NCBI GenBank assembly: GCA_038502445.1
Contig: JAHLJS010000006.1
Location: forward strand, 27,324,946 to 27,388,945
Direction of reading: 5' to 3'
Source: Eremochloa ophiuroides
Taxonomy: Eukaryota; Streptophyta; Magnoliopsida; Poales; Poaceae
Length of the DNA stretch: 64,000 nucleotides
Below are positions 21,957 through 33,475 of the stretch, one piece after another (the first letter of the stretch is position 1; each line of letters begins with the position of its first letter). The translations under genes were made by a program, and so were the position numbers. The notes under the pieces were generated by a model. The model ran no database searches. It was not told the origin of the DNA and was given only the letters and a program-made list of their open reading frames with translations.

Positions 21957-22521
21957 GTCGGCCGACCTCACCTTGGAGCCTCTAGCCACTTTGGTCTCTT
22001 CCCTGTGTATTCTTACCTCCGAAGATGTGTTCTTGCACTGACGTTTTTTGTTTAAGTGTTCTTTGGGGCATCGCTTGTAGTCCAAGTGTACCCATCAGAA
22101 TCCAGCCTTTGTTGTGCTAGAAATGTGTCATGGTGTATGACTCCATGGTGGGTTCATCATCATGACAAGTTGATCTGGGGGGTCAACCGACGCCCCCCAC
22201 CCACACTTGGTGCAAGGTGTGTCCTTAGTCATGAGAATAGAGAAGACATCAAGTGCAGGGGCTCAGTTGGTGGCAACACACCAACAGAACCAAAAGTCTC
22301 ACTAATCTACTAAGGTTAGGAATAGGTTGCATCATGTTCAATTCACTATCAACCTTTGTAGATCTGGTTGCAAGAACTCATACCAAACCACTACAAGACT
22401 TGCAAAATTTATGATAGACAAACACATCTACAACCTCCCTTGCAAAGATTTTAGAAAGAAGAAGAATGAAGGGGTTGTAGATGTGTGTGGTAGTGGTGGA
22501 GTGTAGGATTGATTTGGGAGG
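21957..22521 (-). mobile_element. element A remnant before the Tekay solo LTR
   Basis: Starts with the other half of the split palindrome (GTCGGCCGACC when rejoined). The part 22180-22310 matches 45010-45130 of A' (CCCCCCAC..CACTTGG, GGTGGCAACACACCA). This is a second copy of a region already present at 15300-15450, so block A is a mosaic. No gene. Confidence 0.6.
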
Positions 22522-23523
22522 AGTAACACCCCTGGTGTTACGGTAATTAAAACCTGCCATGTCATCATGATTGCATGCAAATCATCCCGCATAAACTCAC
22601 TATTACGGTGCATCATTAAAATAATTTTTATTTCTACATATGATTGTGCATAGATGCCTTATAGTGATTTTATGATATAAATGCTTGTTTGTGTGTATTT
22701 CCTTAAATCCAATTGAAAATAAAAATAAAATCATTTATAAACCCTAAATCGGAACCTAAAACTCTGATTCAAAAACTACAAGGAATTAGAGGTTGGGCTT
22801 TAAACCAAAGATGTAAATCTTTAAACGTTTAGCAACTTCTATTTGGGACAATTTTGAAGTTATTAAAAAGAATTTCAAATAAAGCCCTAATCTATACTTT
22901 AAAGTTTAAATTTGAAATACAAATTTAAAACCTAACAAGAATATGATGAAAGTACTTTAATAAAAGTTGTATATCTTTTAAAATGAAATAACTTTCATTT
23001 TGGGTGATTTTGAAGTTATGCATTGAAAATTTAAATTAACCTCAAATCAATACTTTAAAATTTAAATTTGAAATGTCATTTCAAAAATTATCAAGAATCT
23101 GACCAAATTCCTTTAATGAAAGATGTAGAGCTTGATAAATATAACAACTTCTATTTTTACAGATTTTCCAGTTGTTGAGAAAATTTTGAGAATTTGACTG
23201 GATTTGAAATGGAATTCAAAATCAACTTTAACCCCCTTTTGAATTATTCAAAATCCATTCAAAATTTGAAAATGGTCCAAAAACCAAAGTTATTCAGCAC
23301 TAAATTTTATACAACTCTTATTAAGGTAATTTTGCAAAAAGTCAAAAAGGGAGTTTAGTCTGCTACAGTACATCTGGGGGAGGGGTCCGGCTCTGCCACT
23401 GCGCACCTGCACACGCGCGCGTGCCGCGCCGTATACCGGCGATGTCCGGGGCCGGGCGGCCGCGTGTCGCCGTCGGGGCCGGGCCCGTGGGGGTCGTCTC
23501 CACGCCACGCCACCTCCCTTGCC

Positions 23524-23533
23524 CTATAAAAGG
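23524..23533 (+). promoter_or_regulatory. TATA box in Tekay solo LTR
   Basis: CTATAAAAGG lies at the downstream edge of the GC-rich island and is followed by a pyrimidine-rich leader (CTCGTTTTCCCTCTCTCTG). Confidence 0.6.
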
Positions 23534-25841
23534 CGAAACCATCGGCGTTCTTCTCGTTTTCCCTCTCTCTGTTCATTACCAGCAGTGCTCGGGCCGCTGG
23601 AGAAAAACACCACCGTAGCTCCATTATCACCAAATTTCTCGCACAGTCAGCTCCGCAATCACGTTGCGCATCCAGCGAAACCATTCTCTTCGCGTGGCAT
23701 CTCCCGAGTCGCTCGTGCGGCTGTTTCGTCCTTAGGTCCGGTCACGGCGTCACCGTGAGGAGCTTCACCGCGGCCGACTTGCTACGGTGGATTTTCCTCT
23801 ATCTTGTCTGTTGTTTCAAGTTTGCCTTGATGCCTTGATGGTGAATTGATCCACCGTTTTAGCTGTAAAGCTCTCGTCGAGCCGGAACGTCGTCCTTGCT
23901 TCCGGAGCTTGCTGTTGCCGCCGCCCGCACATCGTGTACCTCGCTCCAGTCTTTCTTCGGTCGTGTCTGCGTGAGCACCGTCATCATGGTGAGCTCCCGT
24001 GTGCTCTAATAGAGGACAGTTTGGCCTGTAAAGGTTCGTAGCGAGCAGAACGCCACCGTGCCGTCTCGTCGGGCCGCCAAACCGCCATGGCCAGTGGTGA
24101 GCTTGCTGCAGAGTCCTAGCTGACGTGTTAGGACTATAGATTGATGCGCCGTCGCCTGGGCGAGCTCCAGCCCCGTGCTGCCGCTGTCGGGCGCCGGCTA
24201 GCCGGAGATGGCCGAGCTGGCCACCTCCCGGTCGCTCCTCCCCTGGTCTGCTTTGTTCTGAGGAAGAAGATGAAGAGCACGCCTTGTCTCTTGGGGTGTA
24301 TGACAGGCGGGTCCCACCCCGGTGAAATGCAATACTAAAGGGTTCAGATTTCATGTTGATGTTTAAAAATCCATATCTCCGGTTTGGGATCTCCAAAAAT
24401 AGTGAAACTTATTTTGTTAGAATCTTTACAAAGTTCTCTACATGCAAGATCTAGGAAATATGCTATGTTATTTACATTTTGTGCTGTGTAAATTAGTTTC
24501 CAAAAAATGGTTTAGGAAATTTATTAACTTGCTTTTGGCTATATTTTGAGAAATATAAGTCCAACAACTATGATTCTAATTTTGTTAGTCTTCTAATAAC
24601 ATGCACTAGCCAATAGAAATATAAAACATAAAGGTTGTTTACTGTTTTAAAGGTGTTTTACTTTAATCTTGTTAAATAGGAAATAAATAGTTGTTTTGCT
24701 TGTTATTTTTGTACCTAGAGTTGTATTGCTCCAAATGACATGCAAATTTAGTGGTAGACCCTTTGAGTTATGTGTGATGTCTTGTTAAACTTTCATGATT
24801 TATGGTGCATGTATGGCTGAGTTATTGATTTAACTTGTTTGATGCCTAATAAGTAGATTTAAATGCATTATAAATAATATATAGGTGTAAAAATTGGAAA
24901 TGGTGCTCTACTGCCTTTTCATGATGTTGTGGTAGCCTGAGAATATATAATATGGCTATGTTGTTTATGAAAATGTTGAGTTTCAGAATTATCTTGTTTT
25001 CCAATGTATTGTTGCATTATAAAGTTGTTTATTTTGCAGTAATTAATTTATAAAACCTGAGCATGTGAAATTTGTACCTTGGTCATGATTTATAATCATC
25101 TAACTCTCATTAAAATTTGGGATTCATTTGAGGTGTTTACCATATAACTTAAATAATTAAATAATAGACTTTTATGTGATATTTGGTGAAAGTTTCGGGG
25201 TAAACAGACATATGCATATTGTTTATGACTTCTTGCCATGTATTAATCTAAGGTGAATGTTTCATGTTTGTGTTATGATGTTTCGAGCTCTTTAACTAGC
25301 TCACATAGAAGTTTCTTGGTTGGAAAACAAGTAAGCAAATTAATTGGAATCCCTGTAAGATGTTGTGTGACTTTTGTTTTGTGCGGTGACCCTGGATCAT
25401 CAACTCAATATGATCCTTGGCATTTAACGGAATGGTTCGTGATTAACTTGATGATAGGAAATTTTAATAATGAGTAATATAGTTAATAGAAATATTAACT
25501 AGGCTTGCTACGACCGTTAAAATGGTCAATAAATTAATTATGAAATCACCACAGTGCTTAGTGAAGTTGATTTACAACTTTATCGTGAAGGAAAGTTGTA
25601 CTCAACTTTCTAATTCACAATTTAGTGCATCTCATGCATCATGGCATGCATATCATCGTATTAAGCCTGCATTATTATTTCGTGTAGTGAACGCGCGGTA
25701 ATTATTATCGGGAGCGAGCCCCGAGCAAGATATTCACTCGGTGGACGTGGGTCTTTCTCGGTGATCAGCTTCGGGATCCTATCAGCTCTAAGCAACAGGC
25801 AAGCCACGGTGCATTCAGCCCCTTCCTTGTGATTTATAAAA

Positions 25842-27033
25842 GAGCAAAATGCACCACAGGCCCCTCACCTTTGGCCGGTGTGTCATTTAGGTCCATCACC
25901 TTTGAAAGTGCAGTTTTAGGTCCCTAACCTTTGCTCTGTGTGTCATTTAGGTCCATCACCTTTGAAAGTACAGTTTTAGGTCCATAACCTTTGTATGCAG
26001 TTCACCGGCAGTCCATTTCTACTGTAGCAGTGACGTCACCTTTTTGTTTTCTCCAAATTTCTCCCAAATTTGTGTAATAACTTGAAAAAGTCCCAAAATA
26101 AAAGTTGTTCCAAATTTTATGCTCTACAACTTTGATTTTTAAAGCATTTTCAAATTCTATCTAGTTTTGAAATTTTGAATTGGGGCTAAACTGGTGATTT
26201 GAATTGAGGTTTGCAATTCAAATTTTTATTTAACAACTTCAAAATCTCTAAATATAAAAGTTTCTCAAAGTAATGAGATCTAAAACTTTCAATTAAGACT
26301 TATCACCAAATTCTTAATATTTTTTAAAATAGGGTTTGAATTTGAAACTTTAAGGGTTATTAAATACTTGATTTGGGGGTTAAATCCTAATTCCAAAACT
26401 AATTAGAATTTGGGGTTGATCCTAAAAGAAAAAAGGTAGATCTTTTTAATTGGAACAACTTTTGTGTTATAAGATTTTGAAGTTTCTAAACAAAATCTTG
26501 CGCAAAACCCTAAATTTGAATGTAAAGTTTCAAATTCAAACCCTATTTTAAAAAATATTAAGAATTTGGTTATAAGTCTTAAATGAAAGTTATAGATCTC
26601 ATTATTTTGAGAAACTTTTATATTTCGAGATTTTAAAGTTGTTAAATAAAAATTTGAATTGCAATCCTCAATTCAAATCACCAGTTTAGCCCCAATTCAA
26701 AATTTCAAAAACTAGATAGAATCTGAAAATGGTTTAAAAAGAAAAGTTGTAGAGCATAAAATTTTAAACAACTTTTATTTTGGGACTTTTCAAGTTATTA
26801 GACAAATTTGGGAGAAATTTGGAGAAAACAAAAAGGTGACGTCACTGCTACAGTAGAAATGGACTGCCGGTGAACTGCATACAAAGGTTATGGACCTAAA
26901 ACTGTACTTTCAAAGGTGATGGACCTAAATGACACACAGAGCAAAGGTTAGGGACCTAAAACTGCACTTTCAAAGGTGATGGACCTAAATGACACACCGA
27001 CCAAAGGTGAGGGGCCTGTGGTGCATTTTGCTC
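25842..27033. mobile_element. Mutator-like foldback element with long terminal inverted repeats
   Basis: 1192 bp flanked by a perfect 9-bp duplication TTTATAAAA (25833-25841 and 27034-27042), the size typical of Mutator-type elements. The ends GAGCAAAATGCACCACAGGC and their complement start arms of about 510 bp each (to about 26358 and from about 26525), almost perfect inverted repeats around a roughly 165-bp centre. The outer arm holds two tandem units of GGTCCATCACCTTTGAAAG. There is no transposase, so it is non-autonomous. Transcripts reading through would form a very long hairpin. Confidence 0.9.
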
Positions 27034-28550
27034 TTTATAAAATATTTATAACTTGAGTCAATCCACTGCATTAGGTTTATAGGAATTGATGATAACCCAA
27101 TTGATGCATTACCAACCTTGATCACTAAAATACCTTGAAACCATTTTAAAATAAAATGTTTGAAAAATGGTTAGCCCTGCTAAATTAATTTAGTTTTGTA
27201 CAAAATGCTATTTTTGAGCTAAGGTGATATATTAATGATTAATTCATGAAAATGGGATATTGTTATGTTCTCGTTCGGTGGCTGTGCACCTGATCAGTAC
27301 ATCGTCACCGACGGGAAGGGATTTTCCGTTCGGTGGGCCATATGATTGGGTTAGAGTCCCAACTTATCGTCGCCGACGGAAAAGGGATGTGAGAATCAGG
27401 TGGTCACCAGTGTATTTGGGTTAGAGTCCCAATGCATGGTTTTCAAATGGAAAAGAATTAGGGACCGTTCATTGTCGGCCTGCTGTGATCGAGACTTTTT
27501 GCAACTAACCACATACTTCGGGAAGCCCTATCTCCGGTGGCTCTATTGCTTGAACCGACAACCACGCACTGGGAGTGGAGAGATGGCGAGAGTAGCGTGT
27601 ACCCTCATGGCCGTCGTGCCTGGAGACGAGAGGAGTACTGTGCTCTCGGGTGGCGTTGGACCGGTTCAGGGATAGAAAAGCTGTGGTAGACGGGGTTGGC
27701 ATATGCAAGCTTGGTGCTACATATGCAGTGTGGATAGGGATCCCCAGCTAGGTACTAATCGATTCGAATCGTCGTTGCTCCTCGGTTATGGAGACTTGAT
27801 CCTCACACCTGCCTCGAAAAGTGGTTCGAAACTAGGATGTTTTTGAGATTGAATAAGTAATTGGAATTGAAGGATATATGTGAAAGAATTGAGAACTATT
27901 GATATTGATTATAATGATGTTGACTAAAATACTGAAAATAGGATTAGTATTGCTTTTCCGCAAAATACTTTGACTCTTGCTAAAACCTTACCTTGACTCC
28001 CCTTAGCCTGCATTCCTAAGTCTCATTCCTTTTTCTAAGTCAGGTAAGTCTTGCGGAGTACCCCAGTACTCAGGGTTTGTTAACCCCTGTTGCAGGTGAG
28101 CCGAGAGTACAGTTCTGATTGAGACCGTGCCGGTTGGCGGATCGGGCATGGATGATGATGTGTGTAATATAACCCTTGGGTAGGGTGTCTAGTTGTATGA
28201 TGCTATTCCACTATGAAATTCTAGTTTGGGATAATGTCATTTATATTTGTAAACCTATGTTTATGTAATACTTCCGCACTCTTCACTCTGATTTATATCA
28301 TTTGTGTAAACTGTTGTAATGCTTGCAAGGTCTTTACAATGAGATCCTCGGGGAAATTAGGGTTTCCAAGGAAACCCGGCAGGCCACCTAGGTCAATGGG
28401 AACTCATGCAGACTGATCGTGGGTCCTTAGGGACGATGACGGTGCACGTGGGCCCTATGATTAAGGTGGTTCTGTCACAAGAGGTTTCTCATATGAGCAA
28501 GGATCTAATGAGAGAATCAGGGGATAACTTCCATGCTCATTGATATAACC

Positions 28551-29697
28551 TTACTGCTTAAGGAGTATGCGAGCATTTTGTTTTTCAAGACATTCCAAGT
28601 CTTTTTTAGGACTTGGATGAGCCATGGTTGTAATTGAAATTGCCATAAGCTCACCCCTTGGATCATGTATAGATTTGGATTTTACCTCTATGTTGAGAGG
28701 TTGTGAAGACCAAACAGGTAGATAATCGTCACCTATTCTATGACCAAGCTTCTCATTTCTAATGTCCTCCAAGATTGGCCTTCTAATCAATGTGAGATAA
28801 AAGGAAAGTCCAGGAAGGTCAAAGATGTAGAAATCTAAGGAGATCATTAGATCATCAATCACCACAGGTATGTCTCGAAGAACTCCTAAACAATCAAGGA
28901 CTTGACCATTGGGGAGGCTAAGACACTTTTTAGATTGGAGTAGGTGATTCTTTGATAAATTTTGAACATGAAAATGAGGAATGATGTTGATGAGGCTAGA
29001 GTCATAGCAAATTTTTCTATAAATGCCCATTACTTGACAAGATATCCTTCTTACATGAGTGGGCATTTTAGTAACCTTCATTGATACTTCGGCCTCATCT
29101 AACCATTCTTTACTTACAACGGTAGATAGATTTACTAACCGTTGTTGTTACTCTTTTTTGTTAGATTTATAGGCCTGATAACTCTCATGCCTTGGGTGTC
29201 TTAATGAATCCCCGGAGTCAATGACCAGATCATCATAAGACTTTGAAGGAAGGGCACAATTGGGATCATCGGGGTCAAGGATGAGTTTGGAAATGGGTTC
29301 AAAGGACATGGCGTATGTGGGCATAGAAGAGGAGAGGATAGATTTTCTTCTAAGCATTTTGGCTCTCCTTCTATGGGCACAGTCAGCATTCCCTTTGGAG
29401 GTACATCCAAGATCCTAAATATTTCCCTATGTGCCATATGGGAATTCAAGGCGTCTAGTGATGCTAATTTGGGAGATTTTCGAAGAGATCCTTTCTTGAG
29501 AGGTTTTGAATGATGTTTCTTAGAAAGTATCTTTTGGATAGAATAATTTAAGCCATTTCCAAAACCAACAAGATTAGATAGGAGATTAGCCTCATAATCG
29601 AAGGAGCGATTTATATGATCTTCCTCCCTCGATATCTGTAGTATATGTGGTTCAGGTTTGATAGCGGAATATTTGGATGGGGTTGGTGGTGATCTAG
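28551..29697 (-). pseudogene. pol: protease-region remnant of element A
   Basis: On the minus strand 29081-28551 is open and resembles the protease region of Athila-like elements (NGQVLDCLGVLRDIPVVIDD...LIRRPILEDI), comparable to GKLIESYGIAQTIPVTINK...LLIGHPLM in A'. The segment 29082-29697 continues upstream in changing frames with stops and is probably the gag-protease linker. Downstream RT is cut off by the Tekay LTR, and nothing RT-like follows on its other side. Confidence 0.65.
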
Positions 29698-30207
29698 CTA
29701 TCGAGATTTCTTCTTGCTTGGGGTCGATTCCCTTTCTTCCTCAAGGGGTTCATTATACCTGTGGGTGTGGGGAGCGTTTTCAAGAATTTTAGTAAGAAGT
29801 TTCCTCCCTTCACCAACGGTACAACGAAGGAATGCTCCTCCAAAAGATATATCAAGGAATCGTGCGGAATCTTTGCTAAGACCGAGGTAAAAATGTTGTA
29901 ACAATGTTGGCTCGGTTACAGCAAGATCAGGACCAAGGGCTACTAGATCTGTGAAACGGGCCCATGCCGCACCTAGAGTCTCCTTCTCCTTTTGTTTGAA
30001 GGTTAGGATCTCTATTCGAAGATGAAAAACACGAGAGATAGGGAAGAAAGCTAAGCAGAATTTGGATTGAAGGCTTTTCCACTCTCCATGAGCACTCTCT
30101 ACGTGTTGAGCATACCAATGATTAGCTACCCCCGTCAAAGAGAACGGGAATAGCTTCCATTTCAAGGTATTTCGTGTCATGCCTTGAATATCAAGGCATG
30201 AACACAA
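29698..30207 (-). pseudogene. gag: gag remnant of element A
   Basis: A 169-codon minus-strand frame with the capsid signature of plant Ty3/gypsy Gag: TLKWKLFPFSLTGVANHWY, GEWKSLQSKF, GAAWARFTDL, LLQHFYLGLS. It is closely related to the decayed gag of A' near 50500-51000 (same order TLKWKLFPFSLTG, GAAWARFTDL). The N-terminus upstream of 30207 is out of frame, so it is incomplete. Confidence 0.8.
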
Positions 30208-30475
30208 TTGCTCAAAATCACATAAGTGAGTGTAGGGGTTTTCATCTTCTTGCCCAGCAAAAGATTGTTCCTGAACTTAGCTATGAAACTAGGGCGAAGC
30301 TCATAGCTAGGAGAAAGAATGGGTTGTGATTATGGTGGTGGCTCCAAACAAGCGCCCTTTGGAGCGGCGAGATTAGAGATGGTTGTTTCGTTCAAGGTGT
30401 GGAAAGGATAAAAAGAAAAGAAAGGTAAAAGAAGGATAACTTGGACGACACGATTCTAGTTAAGACAGCTACCGT

Positions 30476-30493
30476 TCCCCGGCAACAGTGCCA
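30476..30493 (-). other. primer-binding site of element A (tRNA-Asp type)
   Basis: The minus strand reads TGGCACTGTTGCCGGGGA, two changes from the tRNA-Asp complement. It lies 7 bases from the LTR end at 30501. Confidence 0.7.
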
Positions 30494-30500
30494 GAAAGCT

Positions 30501-32099
30501 TGTTGACACCAGAAGTGGCAAACGGATATACCGCAAGCGTACGGTAGTCAATATAGCCTTCACCGGGAGTATTCCAAGTATCGTATTTTCCACAGGGAAC
30601 GTAAAGTGTTCTAACTAGGTTCAAGACCATCCAGTGATGAGACAAAGGATCTATGATAATTGGGTAGAGAGGTTCTTATGTAGCAAAGATATCTGGTCTT
30701 GGTGTTCTAGGTATAAAGAGGTTTACCACCTCCTCCCTTTACAAGAGGCGATAGACGAAATAGTAGGAGATATAACTCCTACCCGAGGTGACTATGCAGT
30801 TGTATTGATGCCCTGGCATTTTAATAACTTGTCTTACACACGTGGTGGGATACTAAGACCAGACAAGGCTGTCACCACTTGCTGGCACCCACAAACAATG
30901 GGTGTGACAAGCTGCCTACACTGGTAAGTTATAGCCTAGACACCATGTCCACACTACACTTACTACTCTAATCCTTGCAAGAGACTAGAGCACTTCACTA
31001 AGTAAAGCAATGTATAGGTAAAGCAAGTATATACTATAGTACCAGAACCAGAATATCAAATACTAGAAGGACTTAGATGTAAAACTTACTAGAAGCTTGC
31101 ATCCGCTGAGGTACACCTTAGAGAAGACTCCCGACAGGCCTGGGGCTTTCTCCTGAAGACTTCCCCCACTCTCTCCCAACTAGCATAGCACTATAGCAGA
31201 GCTAAAGCTACTACATAGTGACCTTCATCATGCACCGTTGGATCAAACCGCCATATAACCGCCTTAGGATCAAGGGTGGAGCTTTTCCATCACGTGTTCA
31301 ACATGAGGAAGGCGGTGGAGGTTCAACTGACCTGAATGGGCCCAAGGAGGAGGTCGGCTGACCCCCCTATGGCAGGTGGGCCCAGCCAGGGTCTTCTAGA
31401 AGGTTTCCTATGACGGTGGAGTGAAGTTGAGCTTCGGGGCCCACCAAGTGGGGTTCGGCCGACCCCCTCTATGTTAGGTGGGACCATGGCTGAGTGTCCC
31501 CACATGTCATAGAGTACATTCCCGGTGTTGGTTATATTCTTGTCACGCCGGTTCCTTCGTTGTGGGCCCATGGATCCATGTGACTTCATCTTTTACCGTT
31601 GAGAGGAAACTCACTTGTGATCTAAGGGTGGCACTTGCTTGGGACTGTGTTGGGAGGATCCTGGTGGTCTGACAGTGTCTGGGGAGGTCCCATAAGGGGG
31701 TCGGCCGACCCTCCTCTGGTGGAACCAAAGGTCCATCTTCTACAGGTGGCTTCTACATGCAATTCTAAGCACAATGGTGGTGCTGGCTTGCCCAAAGTGG
31801 GGTCGACCGCCCCCATCATTGTGCCCATATTTTGCACATTGTCTCTAGAAGTTATGATATTAATGATTGTGAAGTTGGTTTGTCATTTGGCCATACTTGG
31901 TTGGTTGCCCAACCTTCATATGGAGCTTCCGGACAATGAAAAGTACCTGTTCTGAGTGCCTGCAACCAAATAATGACAAGTACATGTAAAACCAAGTTAA
32001 TTGTACCTAAGTCACTATGTGTTTGGTGGTTTCCTTCCAGAAAGAATGTCTTGTTGACGGTTTTGATGGGGTAAAAACATGGTATAACTACCGTCAACA
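30501..32099 (-). mobile_element. element A 5' LTR with promoter deletion
   Basis: 1599 bp, collinear with 1749-3448 but missing about 103 bp corresponding to 2470-2572, which include the TATA-like box. The joint reads CATAGTG/ACCTTCATC at about 31221. As the promoter-bearing LTR of a minus-strand element, its loss should silence A. Palindromes GTTCGGCCGACC (31454) and GTCGGCCGACC (31700) are present. Confidence 0.85.
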
Positions 32100-32104
32100 G
32101 CGTG

Positions 32105-33229
32105 GCGGGTTCACGCTTTGACGCTGTGTGTGGCGAGAGACGTTCAGGGCATCGGACAGAGTTGGTTGGTCCGACGCCAATCGTCAGACAGGGTCTGACG
32201 GAGGTTTTTCTCTCTGCGTAGTCTCTGGAAGCGTCAGATAGTGACCATTTGTTAGACGATCTGCGTCCGACGGTTGTGTCCGACGGTAGAAACAGCGTGT
32301 TAATGGCTGTTTTTCAGTGGGTAACGGTTAGGAGTGCACTTAGGGGTATTTATACTGTTCCCTGGTCACTTGGTGACTCTCTTGCACATTTGATTCATTG
32401 CCAAACTCTTGTGAGCACTCTCTAGCCTCCCACTCACTCACGTGTTCATCTTTTGATCATCTTTGTGAGTTGAGTGATCCTCAAGTGCATCATTGCTAGT
32501 GATTTGCATTCTAGAGCACTTGAGAGCAAGCCATTGCTGAGTTCTCATTCTCTTGGGACATTGCTGTGTCCCTAGATGGCTTGGAGGCGGATTCGGTGTG
32601 AGATTGATTGGAGATAGTTCAAGTCCACACCAAAGGCTTGATTGTGAGGGGTTCTTGCAGTTATTCCCTGCCAGAGTACCTAAACCGACAATAGTGGATT
32701 GCTCATGGTGAGAAACCACTTCTCTTGTGTTGGTGAGCGGCTCCCAGTGAGGGATTGCGTGTGAAGCCTAGCTCACAATCCACCAAAGAAGACCGGTGCC
32801 ACAACGAGGAGTAGCATGACGGCAATCACGTGAACCTCGGTAAAAATCGGGTGTTCATTCTCTTCTCTACCATCGAGTGGATGATTTGGCTTTCCGGGTC
32901 TTCTATTGGTTGATCACTTGGTTTTCTTATTGATTGACTTCTTCCGGTGATTGGATCAACCTCTACTCTCCTCGGTGGTATAGCTTTCTCGATGACTCAC
33001 TCCTTTGCGCTTATTCACTTGTTTAGGCACTCTCACTATAGGATCGAAGTGAGGGTTTCCCGCGCTTGTGTGCATATATTTGTGAGTAGAATTTTGTGAT
33101 AGGTGGCTTGCATAGAATAGCCTAGAGCTAGTGCTTAGCATAAGCTTTTTTATTTACTAACTTGTGGTCTAGTACTTTGTAGAAAATTTTATGGGCTATT
33201 CACCCCCTCTAGCCTATCGGGACCTTTCA
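32105..33229 (+). mobile_element. S1 Sirevirus-like 3' LTR, right piece
   Basis: Continues S1 after the duplicated target GCGTG (32100-32104). It holds the last motif copies (32140-32290), a TATTTATAC box at about 32346-32354, and the family end CTATTCACCCCCTCTAGCC...CTTTCA at 33229. The following TACGG would be the 3' target duplication; its partner is outside the window. Confidence 0.85.
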
Positions 33230-33475
33230 TACGGCATAGCTCCTTGATAGCTCGGTTATAGAAAGACAACATATTGCATAAGGGGCAACTCCTGTGCATC
33301 CAACATCTGTTATATGAAACAGAACACGAGACAACCTAGTGGCGATTCCCACACATTCTTTGAATAGCCTGCACGATTCATGAGCAAACATTAAATTTGT
33401 TACCTCTCAATAGTATATAGCGCATACTATAATTATATGATTAGAAAGATAATAAAAAATGAAATGTTATATATA
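33230..33475. other. unassigned AT-rich sequence
   Basis: Flank of S1. I see no gene, repeat or RNA here. Confidence 0.5.

Larger units (their letters stand above)
22522..28479 (+). mobile_element. Tekay/Del-type solo LTR
   Basis: It runs from (T/A)GTAACACCCCTGGTGTTAC to GGTTCTGTCACA, matching the frame of the LTRs of element D (TGTAACACCC...GTTCTGTGACA). The flanks GGAGG (22517-22521) and AGAGG (28480-28484) are a 4-of-5 target duplication. The first T is changed to A. Without the foldback insert it is about 4.76 kb, similar to the 4.4-kb D LTR. Shared landmarks are a GC-rich island in the first third and the block AGTACTCAGGGTTT...TTGCAG near the end. No internal region follows. Confidence 0.85.
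1749..32099 (-). mobile_element. Athila-like Ty3/gypsy element A, heavily filled with later insertions
   Basis: LTRs begin TGTTGACACC and end GTCAACA at 1749-3448 and 30501-32099. The element reads on the minus strand: a primer site matching tRNA-Asp lies left of the right LTR and a polypurine tract lies right of the left LTR. The flanking 5-bp duplication is GCATG (1744-1748) and GCGTG (32100-32104); the single difference is a CpG transition. After removing inserts (B, two Sirevirus solo LTRs, Tekay solo LTR, Cassandra piece) about 6 kb of internal sequence remains. Gag and protease remnants, an integrase C-terminus and a downstream ORF remnant are recognisable; RT and RNase H are missing. 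Confidence 0.85.

Noticed and set aside
23355..24396. Long minus-strand open frames in the Tekay solo LTR
   Set aside because: Same reason: low-complexity composition, no domain, no conservation with the D LTR.
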